This document shows, piece after piece, positions 43,624 through 52,978 of a stretch of 64,000 bases of DNA. Within the stretch, counting starts at the first letter, position 1. Every line of letters begins with the position of its first letter. The position numbers and the translations under genes are program-made. The DNA is taken from contig JAISCZ010000130.1 in NCBI GenBank assembly GCA_031265205.1, positions 1 to 64,000 of the forward strand, written 5' to 3'. Under the pieces are notes generated by a model. That model saw only the letters and a program-made list of their open reading frames with translations, was not told where the DNA came from and searched no databases. The DNA comes from Deltaproteobacteria bacterium (GTDB lineage: Bacteria; Desulfobacterota; Desulfarculia; Adiutricales; Adiutricaceae).

Positions 43624-45524
43624 AACTCCCCCTTCCAACCCGAAGGTTTATCCGGCTGCGCCTGATAGGGAGGCATCAGGGTCGTGTCGATGGACTGGTC
43701 AAAATACGCGGCCAAGACTTTGCCCGCCACGGGTCCCGCGACGGCCCCGCCGCCGCCCGAGTGCTCCAAAAGCACGGTGACCACGACTTCGGGGTCATCG
43801 GCGGGGGCGTAGGAAGTGTACCAGGCGTGATCTTGGTATTTATAGGGCCGTCCGCCCCGCGCGTAGCCTTGGTATCTTTTGAGGCTTACGACCTGCGCCG
43901 TCCCGGTTTTCCCGGCGATACGGATCCCTGGCACCTGGGCCCGGCGGCCCGTGCCGCCCGGCTCCATGGCCACCGCCTCAAGCCCGCCGCGCACTTTTCG
44001 CATAAAATCCGGATTGATGTCCACCTGACTGATAATTTCCGGTTCCACGCGGCGGATAAGCTGTCCCTCAAAATCCGTGATCTCCCGCACGAGATGCGGA
44101 CGCATGAGGGTCCCGCCGTTGGCCGCCACGGCCGTGTACTGGGCCACCTGCAAGGGCGTCGCCAGGAGATAGCCTTGGCCGATGGAGACGGGGAGGGTTT
44201 CCCCCGCGTTCCACGGGGCCTTGAAGCGCCGCGTCTTCCAATCCTGATCGGGAACCAGCCCAGGCTGTTCCGTGGTCAGATCCACTCCCAGGGCCCTTCC
44301 CAGGCCGAAAAAGGCGCGCGCTTTTTTCGCCAGGCGGTCGACTCCCAGGCGCCGGCCCACCTCGTAGTAATAGACGTCGCAGGACTCTTTGAGGGAACGG
44401 TGGAGATTGACCGAGCCGTGGCCCCTTTTGTTCCAGCAGCCGAAGAGGTGGTTGCCGAGCCTTAAGGCGCCCGCGCAGTGGAAGACCGTGTCCGGGGTAA
44501 TGACCCCTTCGGAGAGCGCCGAGATGGACATGACGATTTTAAAGGTCGAGCCCGGGGGATACTGGCCGCTCACCGCCCTGTTTTCCATGGGATGGTTGGG
44601 ATCGTCCACCAAAGATTTCCATCTTTCCGTGGAGATTCCCCCCATAAAATCGTCGAGGTTAAAGTAGGGGCTGGAGGCCAGCGCCAAAATTTCGAAATTG
44701 CGGGGATCCATCACCACGATGGCCCCGGCCCTTTCGCCCAAGAGGGCCTGGCTCACCCGCTGCATGCGGCTGTCGATGGTCAGGTGGAGGCTTAAGCCCG
44801 GGTCGGGGTATTTGCTTTCCAGTTCCTCCAAGAGGCGTCCCCGGGAGTCCACGGTCATGAGCCTTTGGCCCTTCTGGCCCTGGAGATAAGGCTCCATGCT
44901 CTGCTCCACCCCGCTCTGGCCGATCAGATCGCCCTGGGAGAGCCCGGGATACTTCTCGGACTGGAGTTGGGCCTGGTTAATCTCCCCCAGGTAGCCGATG
45001 ACGTGGGGCGCGAAGTTGCCGTTCACGGGCCGCCGCATGCCGTTGACCCGCACGGAAAGTCCGCGGGTCTGGTAGCGGCGGGTCTCGAGGAGGGCAATGT
45101 CCGCCCGGGAAAGGCCCGTAATCCAAACGTTGGGCTCAAAAGCGCGCGCGTTCTGGAAGCCTTTGAACTTTTGGTAGAGCTCTTGGGGATCGCGGCCGGT
45201 CACGCGCCCCACTTCCGCGGAAAGGGCTTTGACCTCAAAGTCTTCCCCCGCTTCCTTGGGGGTCAGGAGAAGCTCGAAGCTGACGGAATTTTCCACCAAA
45301 ACCCGTCCGTCCCGGTCCATAATAAGGCCCCGGGTGGTGGGGATCTGGGTGAAGCGGGTGTGGTTGGTGTCGCTTTTTTCGCGGTACTCTTCCCCCATGG
45401 CGATCTGGAGTACCCAGAGGCGGGACACGATAAGCCCGAAAGCTAAAATCAGCGCCCAATGGATCCAGAAAAAGCGCCCGCTTTCCCCGGCGTTGTCCGC
45501 TGGCGTCTCGCTCTTCCAAGGCAT
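43620..45524 (-). CDS. mrdA: Penicillin-binding protein 2 (elongasome transpeptidase)
   Basis: 634 residues. One N-terminal membrane segment (HWALILAFGLIVSRLWVLQI, ~22-41), a dimerisation/pedestal domain, then a transpeptidase with STFK (326-329), the SCD triad element in LKESCDVYYYEVG and KTGTAQV. Cross-links new peptidoglycan with RodA. ATG at 45524 has GGGAGACGGA upstream. Starts 2 bp after the mreD stop and overlaps rodA by 4 bp. Confidence 0.95.
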   Translation of the reverse strand: MPWKSETPADNAGESGRFFWIHWALILAFGLIVSRLWVLQIAMGEEYREKSDTNHTRFTQIPTTRGLIMDRDGRVLVENSVSFELLLTPKEAGEDFEVKALSAEVGRVTGRDPQELYQKFKGFQNARAFEPNVWITGLSRADIALLETRRYQTRGLSVRVNGMRRPVNGNFAPHVIGYLGEINQAQLQSEKYPGLSQGDLIGQSGVEQSMEPYLQGQKGQRLMTVDSRGRLLEELESKYPDPGLSLHLTIDSRMQRVSQALLGERAGAIVVMDPRNFEILALASSPYFNLDDFMGGISTERWKSLVDDPNHPMENRAVSGQYPPGSTFKIVMSISALSEGVITPDTVFHCAGALRLGNHLFGCWNKRGHGSVNLHRSLKESCDVYYYEVGRRLGVDRLAKKARAFFGLGRALGVDLTTEQPGLVPDQDWKTRRFKAPWNAGETLPVSIGQGYLLATPLQVAQYTAVAANGGTLMRPHLVREITDFEGQLIRRVEPEIISQVDINPDFMRKVRGGLEAVAMEPGGTGRRAQVPGIRIAGKTGTAQVVSLKRYQGYARGGRPYKYQDHAWYTSYAPADDPEVVVTVLLEHSGGGGAVAGPVAGKVLAAYFDQSIDTTLMPPYQAQPDKPSGWKGEL

Positions 45525-45526
45525 TG

Positions 45527-46072
45527 TTATTCCGTCTCCCTTATAAGGCAGGCGCGATCCAAAAAGGCGAAGGCCAGGGGCGCGACGAGGAGCGTTAAGA
45601 GCCCTTGCGCGCCATATCCGGAGATAGAGCGCCAAAGAAGCGAAAATGATCCCGTTCCCAAAAAGATATACATGAGTATTGGGTAAATAACAACGTTTAT
45701 TATGAAGAATACGGCTAAAACAAGTAACATTAAAGATATCTCGCGACTCAATTCCATAAATTTATAAAGGCTTTTGAGCAAAAGAACCGTCAAAACGAGA
45801 GTCAGCGAAAAAATTCCCAAAGGATCCAAAGACGCCGCGTCGCGGGCGACTCCCAAGATAAAAACCGCCGCCGCGGCGAGCCAGGTCTCGCTCCTGAGGG
45901 CGAAATACACCGTCAGAAGAGCGAGCGCGTCGGGGGCCGAGCCGAAAAAAAGATGCTTGACCCGCGGGGCCGCTTGGAGGGAACAAACGGCGATCCCCAA
46001 TAGGAGCGCCAAAATGAGCCGTCCTTGGCTCGCGGCCGGCGCGCCTCGCGCCGATTGTCCGATGGCCTTCAC
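45527..46072 (-). CDS. mreD: Rod shape-determining protein MreD
   Basis: 181 residues, five to six membrane helices (LILALLLGIAVCSLQ, ALALLTVYFAL, AAAVFILGVARD, ILTVLLLKSL-like, MLLVLAVFFIINVVIYPIL). Sequence conservation in MreD is low; size, topology and position between mreC and mrdA support the call. Integral member of the elongation complex. Its 3' end abuts mrdA, but a terminator and 332 bp separate it from mreC. Confidence 0.9.
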   Translation of the reverse strand: MKAIGQSARGAPAASQGRLILALLLGIAVCSLQAAPRVKHLFFGSAPDALALLTVYFALRSETWLAAAAVFILGVARDAASLDPLGIFSLTLVLTVLLLKSLYKFMELSREISLMLLVLAVFFIINVVIYPILMYIFLGTGSFSLLWRSISGYGAQGLLTLLVAPLAFAFLDRACLIRETE

Positions 46073-46145
46073 GGGGCGATGACCCCTCGCGCGCGCGCTA
46101 GTTTCAGTAAAACACGGATCACGGGAAAATTCCTTGGACGCGGAA

Positions 46146-46172
46146 CAAAAAGAGCCTTGGGGAATGGCTCTT
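46146..46172 (-). terminator. Intrinsic terminator between mreC and mreD
   Basis: On the minus strand AAGAGCC (46172-46166), loop ATTCCCCAA, GGCTCTT (46156-46150), then TTT. It lies in the 332-bp mreC-mreD gap, about 75 bp before the mreD start. The rest of that gap is G-rich and shows no gene. Confidence 0.6.
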
Positions 46173-46404
46173 CGCCTATCTTGGGACGCTAAGGGGAAGG
46201 GGGAGGGGCGCCGCGAAGGGGCGGGAAAGGCGTTAGAAAGGCCACAAAGGCCTTTTCATAGAGCCCGGTGGCGGGTTTGGGGCGGGGCGCTTGGCGGTTC
46301 GCGCCGCGCGCCTTAGGGGGAGCTTATAATTTTAACGCTTTAGGAGCTTGGAAGCGAATAATTTTTTTAAAGGCTTAGAGGCGGAAAGTTTCCCTTTGGG
46401 CGCT

Positions 46405-47286
46405 CTAGCGCCTATTTCCTTTCTTTTCGTAGATCCCTTTGACGTTGGGGGCGAACGCGGTCCAATCCACGGGCGAGGGGGGATTGAGAATCACGGAGAC
46501 TTCCTCCAAAACGGCGATGTCGACGCTGGGGCTCACCTCGGCCCGCATAAAAAAGCCCATGCTCATTTTGTCCACGAAGGTCACGGTCCCCAGGGAAAGC
46601 CCGCCGGGAAAAATCCCGTCCAACCCGGAACTCACGAGCAGATCCCCCACCCGCACGTCTTCGGCCTTGCGCGCGTAATCAAGGGAAAGCTTGCCGGGTC
46701 CCGCCCCCACGATCAGGGCGTTCACGCGATTGCGCTCCACGAAGGCGTCCACTCCCGAAGAAAGATCGGTAACCAACAGGACCTTGGCGTAGTTGGGGGA
46801 GAGCTCGGCGACCCGTCCCACGATCCCCTGATCCGTGACCACCGGGGCCTCCAGGGGAACTCCGTCCGAGGAGCCCGCCCCGATAATGAAAGACTGGAAA
46901 AAGGGCCCGGGATCCCAGGCCAAGACCTTGGCCGTCAGAAACTGGAAAGGACTTTGATTCTGAAAGGCCAAAAGCGTTTTGAGCCTTTGGTTTTCGAGCC
47001 GATCCTCGCGGTAGTCGTTGATGAGCTTGGACTGGCGGTTGACGATGGCCCGGAGCCTTTCGTTTTCCACCCGGGCGCCCACCAGGTTAAAATAGCGCCG
47101 CCAAAAAGTTTCCACGGCCCGCGCGAAGCCCGCGGTCGCCGCGGCCAGGGGGCCCTTAGCCTCCAGGGCGAGGGCGGACGGCGCCGTCTCGCGGCGGCCC
47201 GAATTCCAAACCCCTAAGGATATGACAGCTAAGCAGCCTAGCAAGAGGATGGCGGGGAGCGTGGTTTTCCAGCGTCTTTGACCCAT
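46405..47286 (-). CDS. mreC: Rod shape-determining protein MreC
   Basis: 293 residues. One N-terminal membrane helix (AILLLGCLAVISLGVW), a coiled-coil around residues 65-105 (VENERLRAIVNRQSKLINDY), then two beta-rich MreC domains (GAGSSDGVPLEAPVVTDQGIVGRV; DLLVSSGLDGIFPGGLSLG). The periplasmic part activates PBP2/RodA. 296 bp separate it from mreB; that gap contains no gene I can support. Confidence 0.95.
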   Translation of the reverse strand: MGQRRWKTTLPAILLLGCLAVISLGVWNSGRRETAPSALALEAKGPLAAATAGFARAVETFWRRYFNLVGARVENERLRAIVNRQSKLINDYREDRLENQRLKTLLAFQNQSPFQFLTAKVLAWDPGPFFQSFIIGAGSSDGVPLEAPVVTDQGIVGRVAELSPNYAKVLLVTDLSSGVDAFVERNRVNALIVGAGPGKLSLDYARKAEDVRVGDLLVSSGLDGIFPGGLSLGTVTFVDKMSMGFFMRAEVSPSVDIAVLEEVSVILNPPSPVDWTAFAPNVKGIYEKKGNRR

Positions 47287-47582
47287 ATGGCGTGAGTTTG
47301 CGGAAACTGTCCGGAAAGGGGACGCCCAGCCGCGGGGCGCGAAGGGGGAACGCGCGGAGCGCTTTAAGGAAAGCCCAAGGACGCGTGGCGGCGCGCGCGC
47401 TAGAATGATTATTAAAGCCGCTCCGCGCGCGCCTTCCCCAAACGGCGCGCCGCCCTTGGGCCGTTAGGCCTCCGGGCGGACAATTGTCGCGCGGGCTTTG
47501 GGGAGGAACCCAAGGAAAACAGCGCGAAAGTCACGCGCGCCCCTTTAATGGAGAGCGCGGCTCGCGCGGCGGGGGAACTCCC

Positions 47583-48614
47583 TTAAGGAATAGTGATTTC
47601 CTTGAGGATATCCAGGCTCTCGAGGGCCCGACCGCTCCCGATGGCCACGGTCTTTAAGGGGTCGTCGGCGATGCAGATCGGCAGGTGGGTCTCCTCGGAA
47701 ATGAGCTTGTCCAGCCTCTTCAGTAGGGCGCCGCCGCCGGTCAGGACGATGCCTTTGGTAACGATATCCGCGGCGAGTTCGGGCGGAATCTGCTCCAAGG
47801 CGCTCCGCACCGTGGTCAGGATAGCGTCCACCTGCTCGGTGATGGCCTTGCGGATCTCCTCGCTGTCAATGGCCACGGCCTTGGGGAGCCCGGTGACCGT
47901 GTCGCGGCCTTTGACTTCCAGGGTGTCCACCTGATCCGAAGGGTAGGCCGTGCCGATCTCGTGTTTGATAAGCTCGGCCGTGGGCTCCCCGATCAGGAGA
48001 TTGTATTTTTTGCGGATGTACTGGGTAATGGCCTCGTCCATTTTGTCGCCGCCCATGCGCACGGACTTGGAGTAGACGATGCCCGCCAGGGAGATGATCG
48101 CCACTTCCGTGGTTCCGCCCCCGATATCCACGATCATGTTGGCCGTGGGCTCGGTCACCGGAAGGCCCGCCCCGATGGCGGCGGCCATGGGCTCCTCGAT
48201 GAGGTAAACCTCGGAGGCGCCGGCCTGTTCCGCGGCCTCTCGGACGGCCTTCTTTTCCACCTGGGTAATGCCCGAAGGCACGGCCACGATGATGCGGGGC
48301 TTTAAGAGCCTCCGGAAGTGAGCCAGGCGGATAAAATGCCGGAGCATGGCCTGGGTTATCTCAAAATCGGCGATAACCCCGTCCTTCATGGGGCGTATGG
48401 CCTTGACCCCCTCCGGGCATTTGCCAATCATATCCTTGGCCTTTTCCCCCACCGCGAGAACCTTGCCGTTTTTGCCGTTTTTCTTCACGGCCACCACGGA
48501 AGGCTCCGATAAAACAACTCCGCGTCCCCGCAGATAAACCAAGGTGTTGGCGGTGCCTAAATCAATGGCGAGGTCGCTGGAAAAAAAGCCTAAAAGAGAG
48601 CGTAAAAACTTCAT
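47583..48614 (-). CDS. mreB: Actin-like cell-shape protein MreB
   Basis: 343 residues. Polymerises on the inner membrane and orients wall synthesis. Actin-fold ATP-binding motifs: AIDLGTANTLVYLRG (phosphate 1), VDIGGGTTEVAIIS (phosphate 2) and GIVLTGGGALLKRLDKLI (adenosine). First gene of the cell-shape operon, with a promoter ~220 bp upstream at 48835-48864. Confidence 0.97.
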   Translation of the reverse strand: MKFLRSLLGFFSSDLAIDLGTANTLVYLRGRGVVLSEPSVVAVKKNGKNGKVLAVGEKAKDMIGKCPEGVKAIRPMKDGVIADFEITQAMLRHFIRLAHFRRLLKPRIIVAVPSGITQVEKKAVREAAEQAGASEVYLIEEPMAAAIGAGLPVTEPTANMIVDIGGGTTEVAIISLAGIVYSKSVRMGGDKMDEAITQYIRKKYNLLIGEPTAELIKHEIGTAYPSDQVDTLEVKGRDTVTGLPKAVAIDSEEIRKAITEQVDAILTTVRSALEQIPPELAADIVTKGIVLTGGGALLKRLDKLISEETHLPICIADDPLKTVAIGSGRALESLDILKEITIP

Positions 48615-48834
48615 GAATTGGCTCCGAAAGAGGAAAAGCCAGATAAATTAAGGGATTGGAACGCGCTTGTCGCCCTAGCCCACGCCTTGGGCCTTCCTTT
48701 TTCCCCGGCGCGAAAGTCGGAAAAAAAAGGGCCCGTCCCCCGCGAACAAGGAAGATAGAGGGGAAAAAGCGCGCGAAACCTCAAAAACGGAACTCCCTTA
48801 ATTATAGCCAAAGTGATGACTATATATTTAATTT

Positions 48835-48864
48835 ATTATAGCCTAATCCCTCGCCTTCTTTCAA
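48835..48864 (-). promoter_or_regulatory. Promoter upstream of mreB
   Basis: On the minus strand TTGAAA (48864-48859), 18 bp, TATAAT (48840-48835). A second TATAAT lies further downstream but without a matching -35. Implied 5' leader is ~210 nt. Confidence 0.6.
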
Positions 48865-48968
48865 GAAATATTCGCCCCCGAGCGGCGCGCGAGCCATGGG
48901 CGCGCCCCTCGCGCGCGCGAAAAGCCGCTAGGAGCGCCCCTTCCGACCGTTCCGCGCCCGCCGCGCGC

Positions 48969-49015
48969 AAAAAAGAGCCCCGCGAGGAAAATCGCGTCTG
49001 GTTTCCTCGCGGGGC
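48969..49015 (-). terminator. Terminator of the ribosomal/rpoA operon
   Basis: GCCCCGCGAGGAAA (48977-48990) and its exact complement at 49002-49015 form a 14-bp stem; on the minus strand it is followed by TCTTTTTTG. It lies 80 bp after rplQ, the last gene of the cluster. Confidence 0.85.
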
Positions 49016-49095
49016 GGTTTGTGGGCTATTTGGGGCGCGCGCGGCCTTGGGCGCCGCGCGGAAGGATTAAAAAAAGACAAAGCGCGGAAGGACGA

Positions 49096-49812
49096 TTATT
49101 CGCCCTTGGGCTCCTCGCCGCTCTCCGGGGTGACGGGAGCGTCCGGGTCTTCCGCGTCGGGCGCCGCGGCGCTCTCCGGGGGCTCCGCGGACGACTCCGT
49201 CGGCTCCGCCGAGGGCTCCAGGGGCTCCGCGGACGACTCCGTCGGCGCGGCCGAGGACTCCAAGGGCTCCGCGGACGACTCCGTCGGCGCGGCGGGGGGC
49301 TCCTGGGCCGGCTGAGGCTCGGTCCGGAAATCCCGGGGCGCGGCCACGGGGCTTTCTTCTTTAAGCTTGGCCTGGGAAGCGGCCACGCGAGCCGCGCGGT
49401 CCCGCTCCTTGGGAGCGTCCTTGCGTTTCTTGGCGGCCTTGTCTTCCGGGGGCGCCATGGCTAAGGACAGCTTGACCATGGTGGCCGCGTCCCCGGCCCG
49501 GGGGCCCAGGGGAGTCATGAAGACGCAGCCGCTGGTCCGACCGGGGAACCAATTCTCCGTCAAGACGTTTTTAAAGAAGGCCATCGCGGCCTTGTGGGAG
49601 GCGAAGAGCTTGCGGGCCCGGACAAAAGACGAGGGGGTATTCTTCCGGGCGAGCGTCACCAGGCGATCGACCAAGCCCTTTAAAACTTTGCCCTTGTGGA
49701 TGGTGGTGGTGATGGATCCCGCCGCCAAAAGGCTGGTCGTCATGTTGCGGAACATGGCCTTCCGGTGACTGGCCTTGCGGCCGAGCTTGATATTGGCTTT
49801 CCGGTGCCTCAT
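49096..49812 (-). CDS. rplQ: 50S ribosomal protein L17 with long acidic C-terminal tail
   Basis: Residues 1-~118 are ordinary L17 (MRHRKANIKLGRKASHRKAM, then GSITTTIHKGKVLKGLVDRL). Residues ~119-238 are an extra tail: first Lys/Arg-rich, then Pro/Glu/Ser/Ala-rich with three 14-residue repeats beginning PTESSAEP. The family is normally about 120 residues, so the protein is doubled in length. The tail is in frame and ends at a normal stop before the operon terminator. Last gene of the alpha operon. Confidence 0.93.
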   Translation of the reverse strand: MRHRKANIKLGRKASHRKAMFRNMTTSLLAAGSITTTIHKGKVLKGLVDRLVTLARKNTPSSFVRARKLFASHKAAMAFFKNVLTENWFPGRTSGCVFMTPLGPRAGDAATMVKLSLAMAPPEDKAAKKRKDAPKERDRAARVAASQAKLKEESPVAAPRDFRTEPQPAQEPPAAPTESSAEPLESSAAPTESSAEPLEPSAEPTESSAEPPESAAAPDAEDPDAPVTPESGEEPKGE

Positions 49813-49869
49813 TTTAAAATCTCTCCTTCTCCCGAGGGGGCCCTCCGGCCCCGTCGGAAAAACGCCCGT

Positions 49870-50865
49870 CTAGTCTTCGGAGCCAGCCCCGGGACGCTTA
49901 AATTCTCCCACGTTCATGCCGAGGGACAGATTTATATTGCGCAGAACGTCCTTGATTTCATTGAGGGACTTCCGGCCGAAATTTTTGGTTTTGAGCATTT
50001 CGCTCTCGCTTTTTTGCACCAGCTCGCCAATGTAGTAGATGTCGGCGTTCTTGAGGCAGTTGGCCGCCCTAACCGAAAGCTCCAACTCGTCCACGGTTCG
50101 ATAGAAGTTCTCGTTGAAGACCATGGCCGAAGGCTCTGGGGAGGGCCCCAAAAGGGAGTGGGTCGTAAAATTGGTGAAGATAAAGAGCTGATCCATGAGG
50201 ATCTTGGAAGACTTGGTCACGGCCTCCTGGGGGCTCAGGCTCCCGTCGGTCCAAACCTCGATGGTCAGCTTGTCGTAGTCGGAGCGCTCGCCGTGGGTGG
50301 TCTCGATGACGCTGAAATTGACCTTGTGGATGGGCGAAAACATCGCGTCCACGGGAATGGGAACCGCGCTCTGGCCCTCCTCGGTCTCGCTTTTGCCAGC
50401 GGGCACGTAACCCCGGCCGTTTTGGACCCGCATGGTCATCACCAGACGACCGCCCGCGGCCACCGAGGCGATGTGCGCTTTCTTGTTCAGGACGTCCACG
50501 CGGTGGTCGGTGATAATTTCCGCCGCGGTCACGTCTTTGGGGCCCAGACAATCCAGGCGGACCTCCGCGGATTCCGCGCCATTAAGCTTTAAGCGGACCT
50601 CCTTGAGGTTTAAGATTATGTCCGGAACGTCCTCCTTAACCTTGTCGATGGTCGCGAGCTCGTGGAGCACCCCGTCAATGCGCACGGAGACGATGGCCGC
50701 GCCCTGCATGGAGGAAAGGATGACTCTTCTGAGGGCGTTGCCCAAAGTGAGCCCGAAACCGCGCTCCAAGGGGCCACAGACAAATTTGCCGTAGTTTAGG
50801 TTCGGCTTGTATTCGTCGACTTCAACTTTGGAAGGAATCTTCAGTTCAGGGAAATATTTATCCAT
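49870..50865 (-). CDS. rpoA: RNA polymerase alpha subunit
   Basis: 331 residues. The N-terminal domain ([25 protein letters not shown]) nucleates polymerase assembly; the C-terminal domain ([33 protein letters not shown]) binds UP elements and activators. ATG at 50865 with GGGAGAGG upstream is chosen; an in-frame start 93 bp earlier would add a non-family segment. Confidence 0.97.
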   Translation of the reverse strand: MDKYFPELKIPSKVEVDEYKPNLNYGKFVCGPLERGFGLTLGNALRRVILSSMQGAAIVSVRIDGVLHELATIDKVKEDVPDIILNLKEVRLKLNGAESAEVRLDCLGPKDVTAAEIITDHRVDVLNKKAHIASVAAGGRLVMTMRVQNGRGYVPAGKSETEEGQSAVPIPVDAMFSPIHKVNFSVIETTHGERSDYDKLTIEVWTDGSLSPQEAVTKSSKILMDQLFIFTNFTTHSLLGPSPEPSAMVFNENFYRTVDELELSVRAANCLKNADIYYIGELVQKSESEMLKTKNFGRKSLNEIKDVLRNINLSLGMNVGEFKRPGAGSED

Positions 50866-51198
50866 GCCCTCTCCCGTTAACCACATGAATGGGGTTCGGC
50901 TAAAAAAATCATCGGGAAAGCAACCGACCCTTAAAAAACCCAAATATCCGCGCGCCATTCCGCGCTATTTCAGGAGGATCCCGCGGCCTTTCGCGCGCGC
51001 GGCGGAAGCGGCCCGGCGGAAAATGGGGGAGCGGGTGGCGGGTTGATTCCTTTTCGCGGGAAATCCCCTTGGCGGCCCCAGGGGCCCCCAAAGGGGCGGA
51101 GAGGGGCGGCGCGCGGGGGGCGCTTGGGGTTTTGGCGAAACAAAGAGGCCTCGCGCGAGGCGCTTCTTTTTAACAAATGGGGGGGTGAAAAAAAACGG
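50866..51198 (-). other. Long rpsD-rpoA spacer with a palindromic hairpin
   Basis: 333 bp without a gene between rpsD and rpoA, unusually long inside this operon. A perfect palindrome GCCTCGCGCGAGGC (51148-51161) lies ~40 bp after rpsD and is followed on the minus strand by CTCTTTGTTT, so it could be a partial terminator or processing site. I saw no clear promoter for rpoA. Confidence 0.4.
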
Positions 51199-51828
51199 CT
51201 ATTTGCTGTAGAGCTCGACGATGAGCTGCTCGTTGATGGTGGGGGGGAGCTCCTCGCGGGTGGGGAGTTCCTTGACGCGCCCGCTGAAGGAGTCGCGGTC
51301 CAGGTCCATCCAGCTGGGGACGCCCCGGCGGCCCACCGTGTCCAGGGAGTCTTTGACGAAGGCGAAGTTTTGGCTTTTGGCCCGGAGCTTCACGACGTCG
51401 CCCGGCTTAATGAGGTAGGAGGGGATGTTCACCTTGCGGTCGTTGACGAGGAAGTGGCCGTGGGTGACCATCTGCCGGGCCTGGGCCCGGCTCTGGGCGA
51501 AACCCAGCCGGTAGACGGCGTTATCGAGCCGGCGCTCCAAAAGGATGAGGAGGTTTCCGCCCGTGACGCCCTTCATGCGCTCGGCTTTCTCGAAGAGGGC
51601 CCGGAACTGCTTTTCCAGGAGGCCGTAGGAGCGTTTCACCTTTTGCTTTTCGCGCAGCTGCGCGCCGTAATCCGTGGCCTTCCCGGGACGGCGGTTGCCG
51701 TGCTGGCCCGGGGCGGTTTGCCGCCGGTCAAAGGCGCACTTGCCCACGAAGCAGCGGGTGCCCTTTAAAAAAAGTTTGCTGTTTTCCCGTCGGCAAATGC
51801 GACAGCTCGCGTCGGTATATCTGGCCAC
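51199..51828 (-). CDS. rpsD: 30S ribosomal protein S4
   Basis: 209 residues, full length. Primary 16S rRNA binder that helps start small-subunit assembly. The N-terminus keeps the zinc-type cysteines (CRICRRE and CFVGKC), and the S4 RNA-binding domain [20 protein letters not shown] is intact. Confidence 0.97.
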   Translation of the reverse strand: MARYTDASCRICRRENSKLFLKGTRCFVGKCAFDRRQTAPGQHGNRRPGKATDYGAQLREKQKVKRSYGLLEKQFRALFEKAERMKGVTGGNLLILLERRLDNAVYRLGFAQSRAQARQMVTHGHFLVNDRKVNIPSYLIKPGDVVKLRAKSQNFAFVKDSLDTVGRRGVPSWMDLDRDSFSGRVKELPTREELPPTINEQLIVELYSK

Positions 51829-51886
51829 AAAAATCCTCCCAAAAAATAAACCCGAAAAAAAAAGCCGAAAACGCCCCTCGCCCGCC

Positions 51887-52282
51887 TTAGACCCTCCGCC
51901 TCTTGGGGGGGCGGCAGCCGTTGTGGGGGATAGGGGTGACGTCGCGGATAGCGGTCACGTTCAGCCCCGAGGCCTGGAAGGCGCGCAGGGCCGACTCGCG
52001 GCTGTTGCCGGGGCCTTTGACGAAGACCTGGACCGTATGCATGCCGTATTCCTTCACCTTTTTGGTGGCGTCCTCCACCGCCGTCTGGGCGGCGTAGGGG
52101 GTGCTCTTGCGAGAACCCTTAAAGCCCATGACCCCGGCGCTGGACCAGGCCAGGGCGTTGCCCGCGGTGTCGGTGATGGTGACGATGGTGTTGGAAAAAG
52201 TCGCGTGGATATGGGCGACACCCACGGGTATATTCTTTTTATCCTTTTTTTTGCGCGTCTTGCGAACTGCCTTGGCGGACAT
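51887..52282 (-). CDS. rpsK: 30S ribosomal protein S11
   Basis: 131 residues. Lysine-rich start ([19 protein letters not shown]), then [14 protein letters not shown] and the C-terminal [18 protein letters not shown] typical of S11, which lines the mRNA exit path on the platform. Between rpsM and rpsD in the usual alpha-operon order. Confidence 0.97.
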   Translation of the reverse strand: MSAKAVRKTRKKKDKKNIPVGVAHIHATFSNTIVTITDTAGNALAWSSAGVMGFKGSRKSTPYAAQTAVEDATKKVKEYGMHTVQVFVKGPGNSRESALRAFQASGLNVTAIRDVTPIPHNGCRPPKRRRV

Positions 52283-52384
52283 ATTCTTCCTTGTGCCGGG
52301 GCGCCGCGGCCGCGCCGCGCTCCCCCAAAAAACAAAACAATCGGAGGCCCCCCGAAGCGGGACGGGGGGCCCCTGGGAAAAGGC

Positions 52385-52765
52385 CTACTTGGACGGGGCT
52401 TTTTTCTTCCCCACCACGGAGCGGCGCGGCCCCTTGCGGGTGCGGGCGTTGGTGTGGGTGCGCTGTCCGTTGACCGGGAGGTTGCGGCGGTGCCTGAGGC
52501 CCCGGTAGCAGCCGAGATCCATGAGCCTTTTGATGTTCATGGTGATCTCGCGGCGCAGGTCTCCCTCGACCTTGTATTCCGCGTCGATGACCCGGCGGAT
52601 GCGGGCGAGTTCGTCATCGGTCAAGGAATCGCTTTTAACGGCGAAATCAACTTCGGCCTTGGTTAAAATAGCCTTGGCGCTGGGCCGTCCCAGGCCGAAG
52701 ATATAGGTTAAGGCGATATCGATCCGTTTCTGGCGGGGCAGATCAATTCCGGAAATTCTGGGCAC
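52385..52765 (-). CDS. rpsM: 30S ribosomal protein S13
   Basis: 126 residues. [21 protein letters not shown]-like start (here [20 protein letters not shown]), the helix-two-turn-helix region, and the basic C-terminal tail [20 protein letters not shown] that contacts tRNA and bridges to the large subunit. Follows rpmJ by 23 bp. Confidence 0.97.
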   Translation of the reverse strand: MPRISGIDLPRQKRIDIALTYIFGLGRPSAKAILTKAEVDFAVKSDSLTDDELARIRRVIDAEYKVEGDLRREITMNIKRLMDLGCYRGLRHRRNLPVNGQRTHTNARTRKGPRRSVVGKKKAPSK

Positions 52766-52788
52766 GGTGGCGCTCCTCTAGAAGGCGG

Positions 52789-52902
52789 TTAGCCCTGCCT
52801 CTGTTTGTGTTTGGGATTCTGGCAGATGATGCGCACCTGGCCGAAACGCCGGATAACTTTGCATTTCATGCACATTTTTTTGACTGACGAGCGAACTTTC
52901 AT
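52789..52902 (-). CDS. rpmJ: 50S ribosomal protein L36
   Basis: 37 residues. Opens [19 protein letters not shown]; zinc-ribbon ligands Cys11, Cys14, Cys27 and His32 are all present (CMKC, CQNPKH). ATG at 52902, TAA at 52789. Lies between adk and rpsM; infA and map, often found near here, are absent. Confidence 0.95.
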   Translation of the reverse strand: MKVRSSVKKMCMKCKVIRRFGQVRIICQNPKHKQRQG

Positions 52903-52978
52903 GGCGAACACCTTATCTAAAAAGGGGAAAAAAGGGTCAAGTGAAAAGCGAAAAAGGCCGACGGCCGGTGACGGGGCT

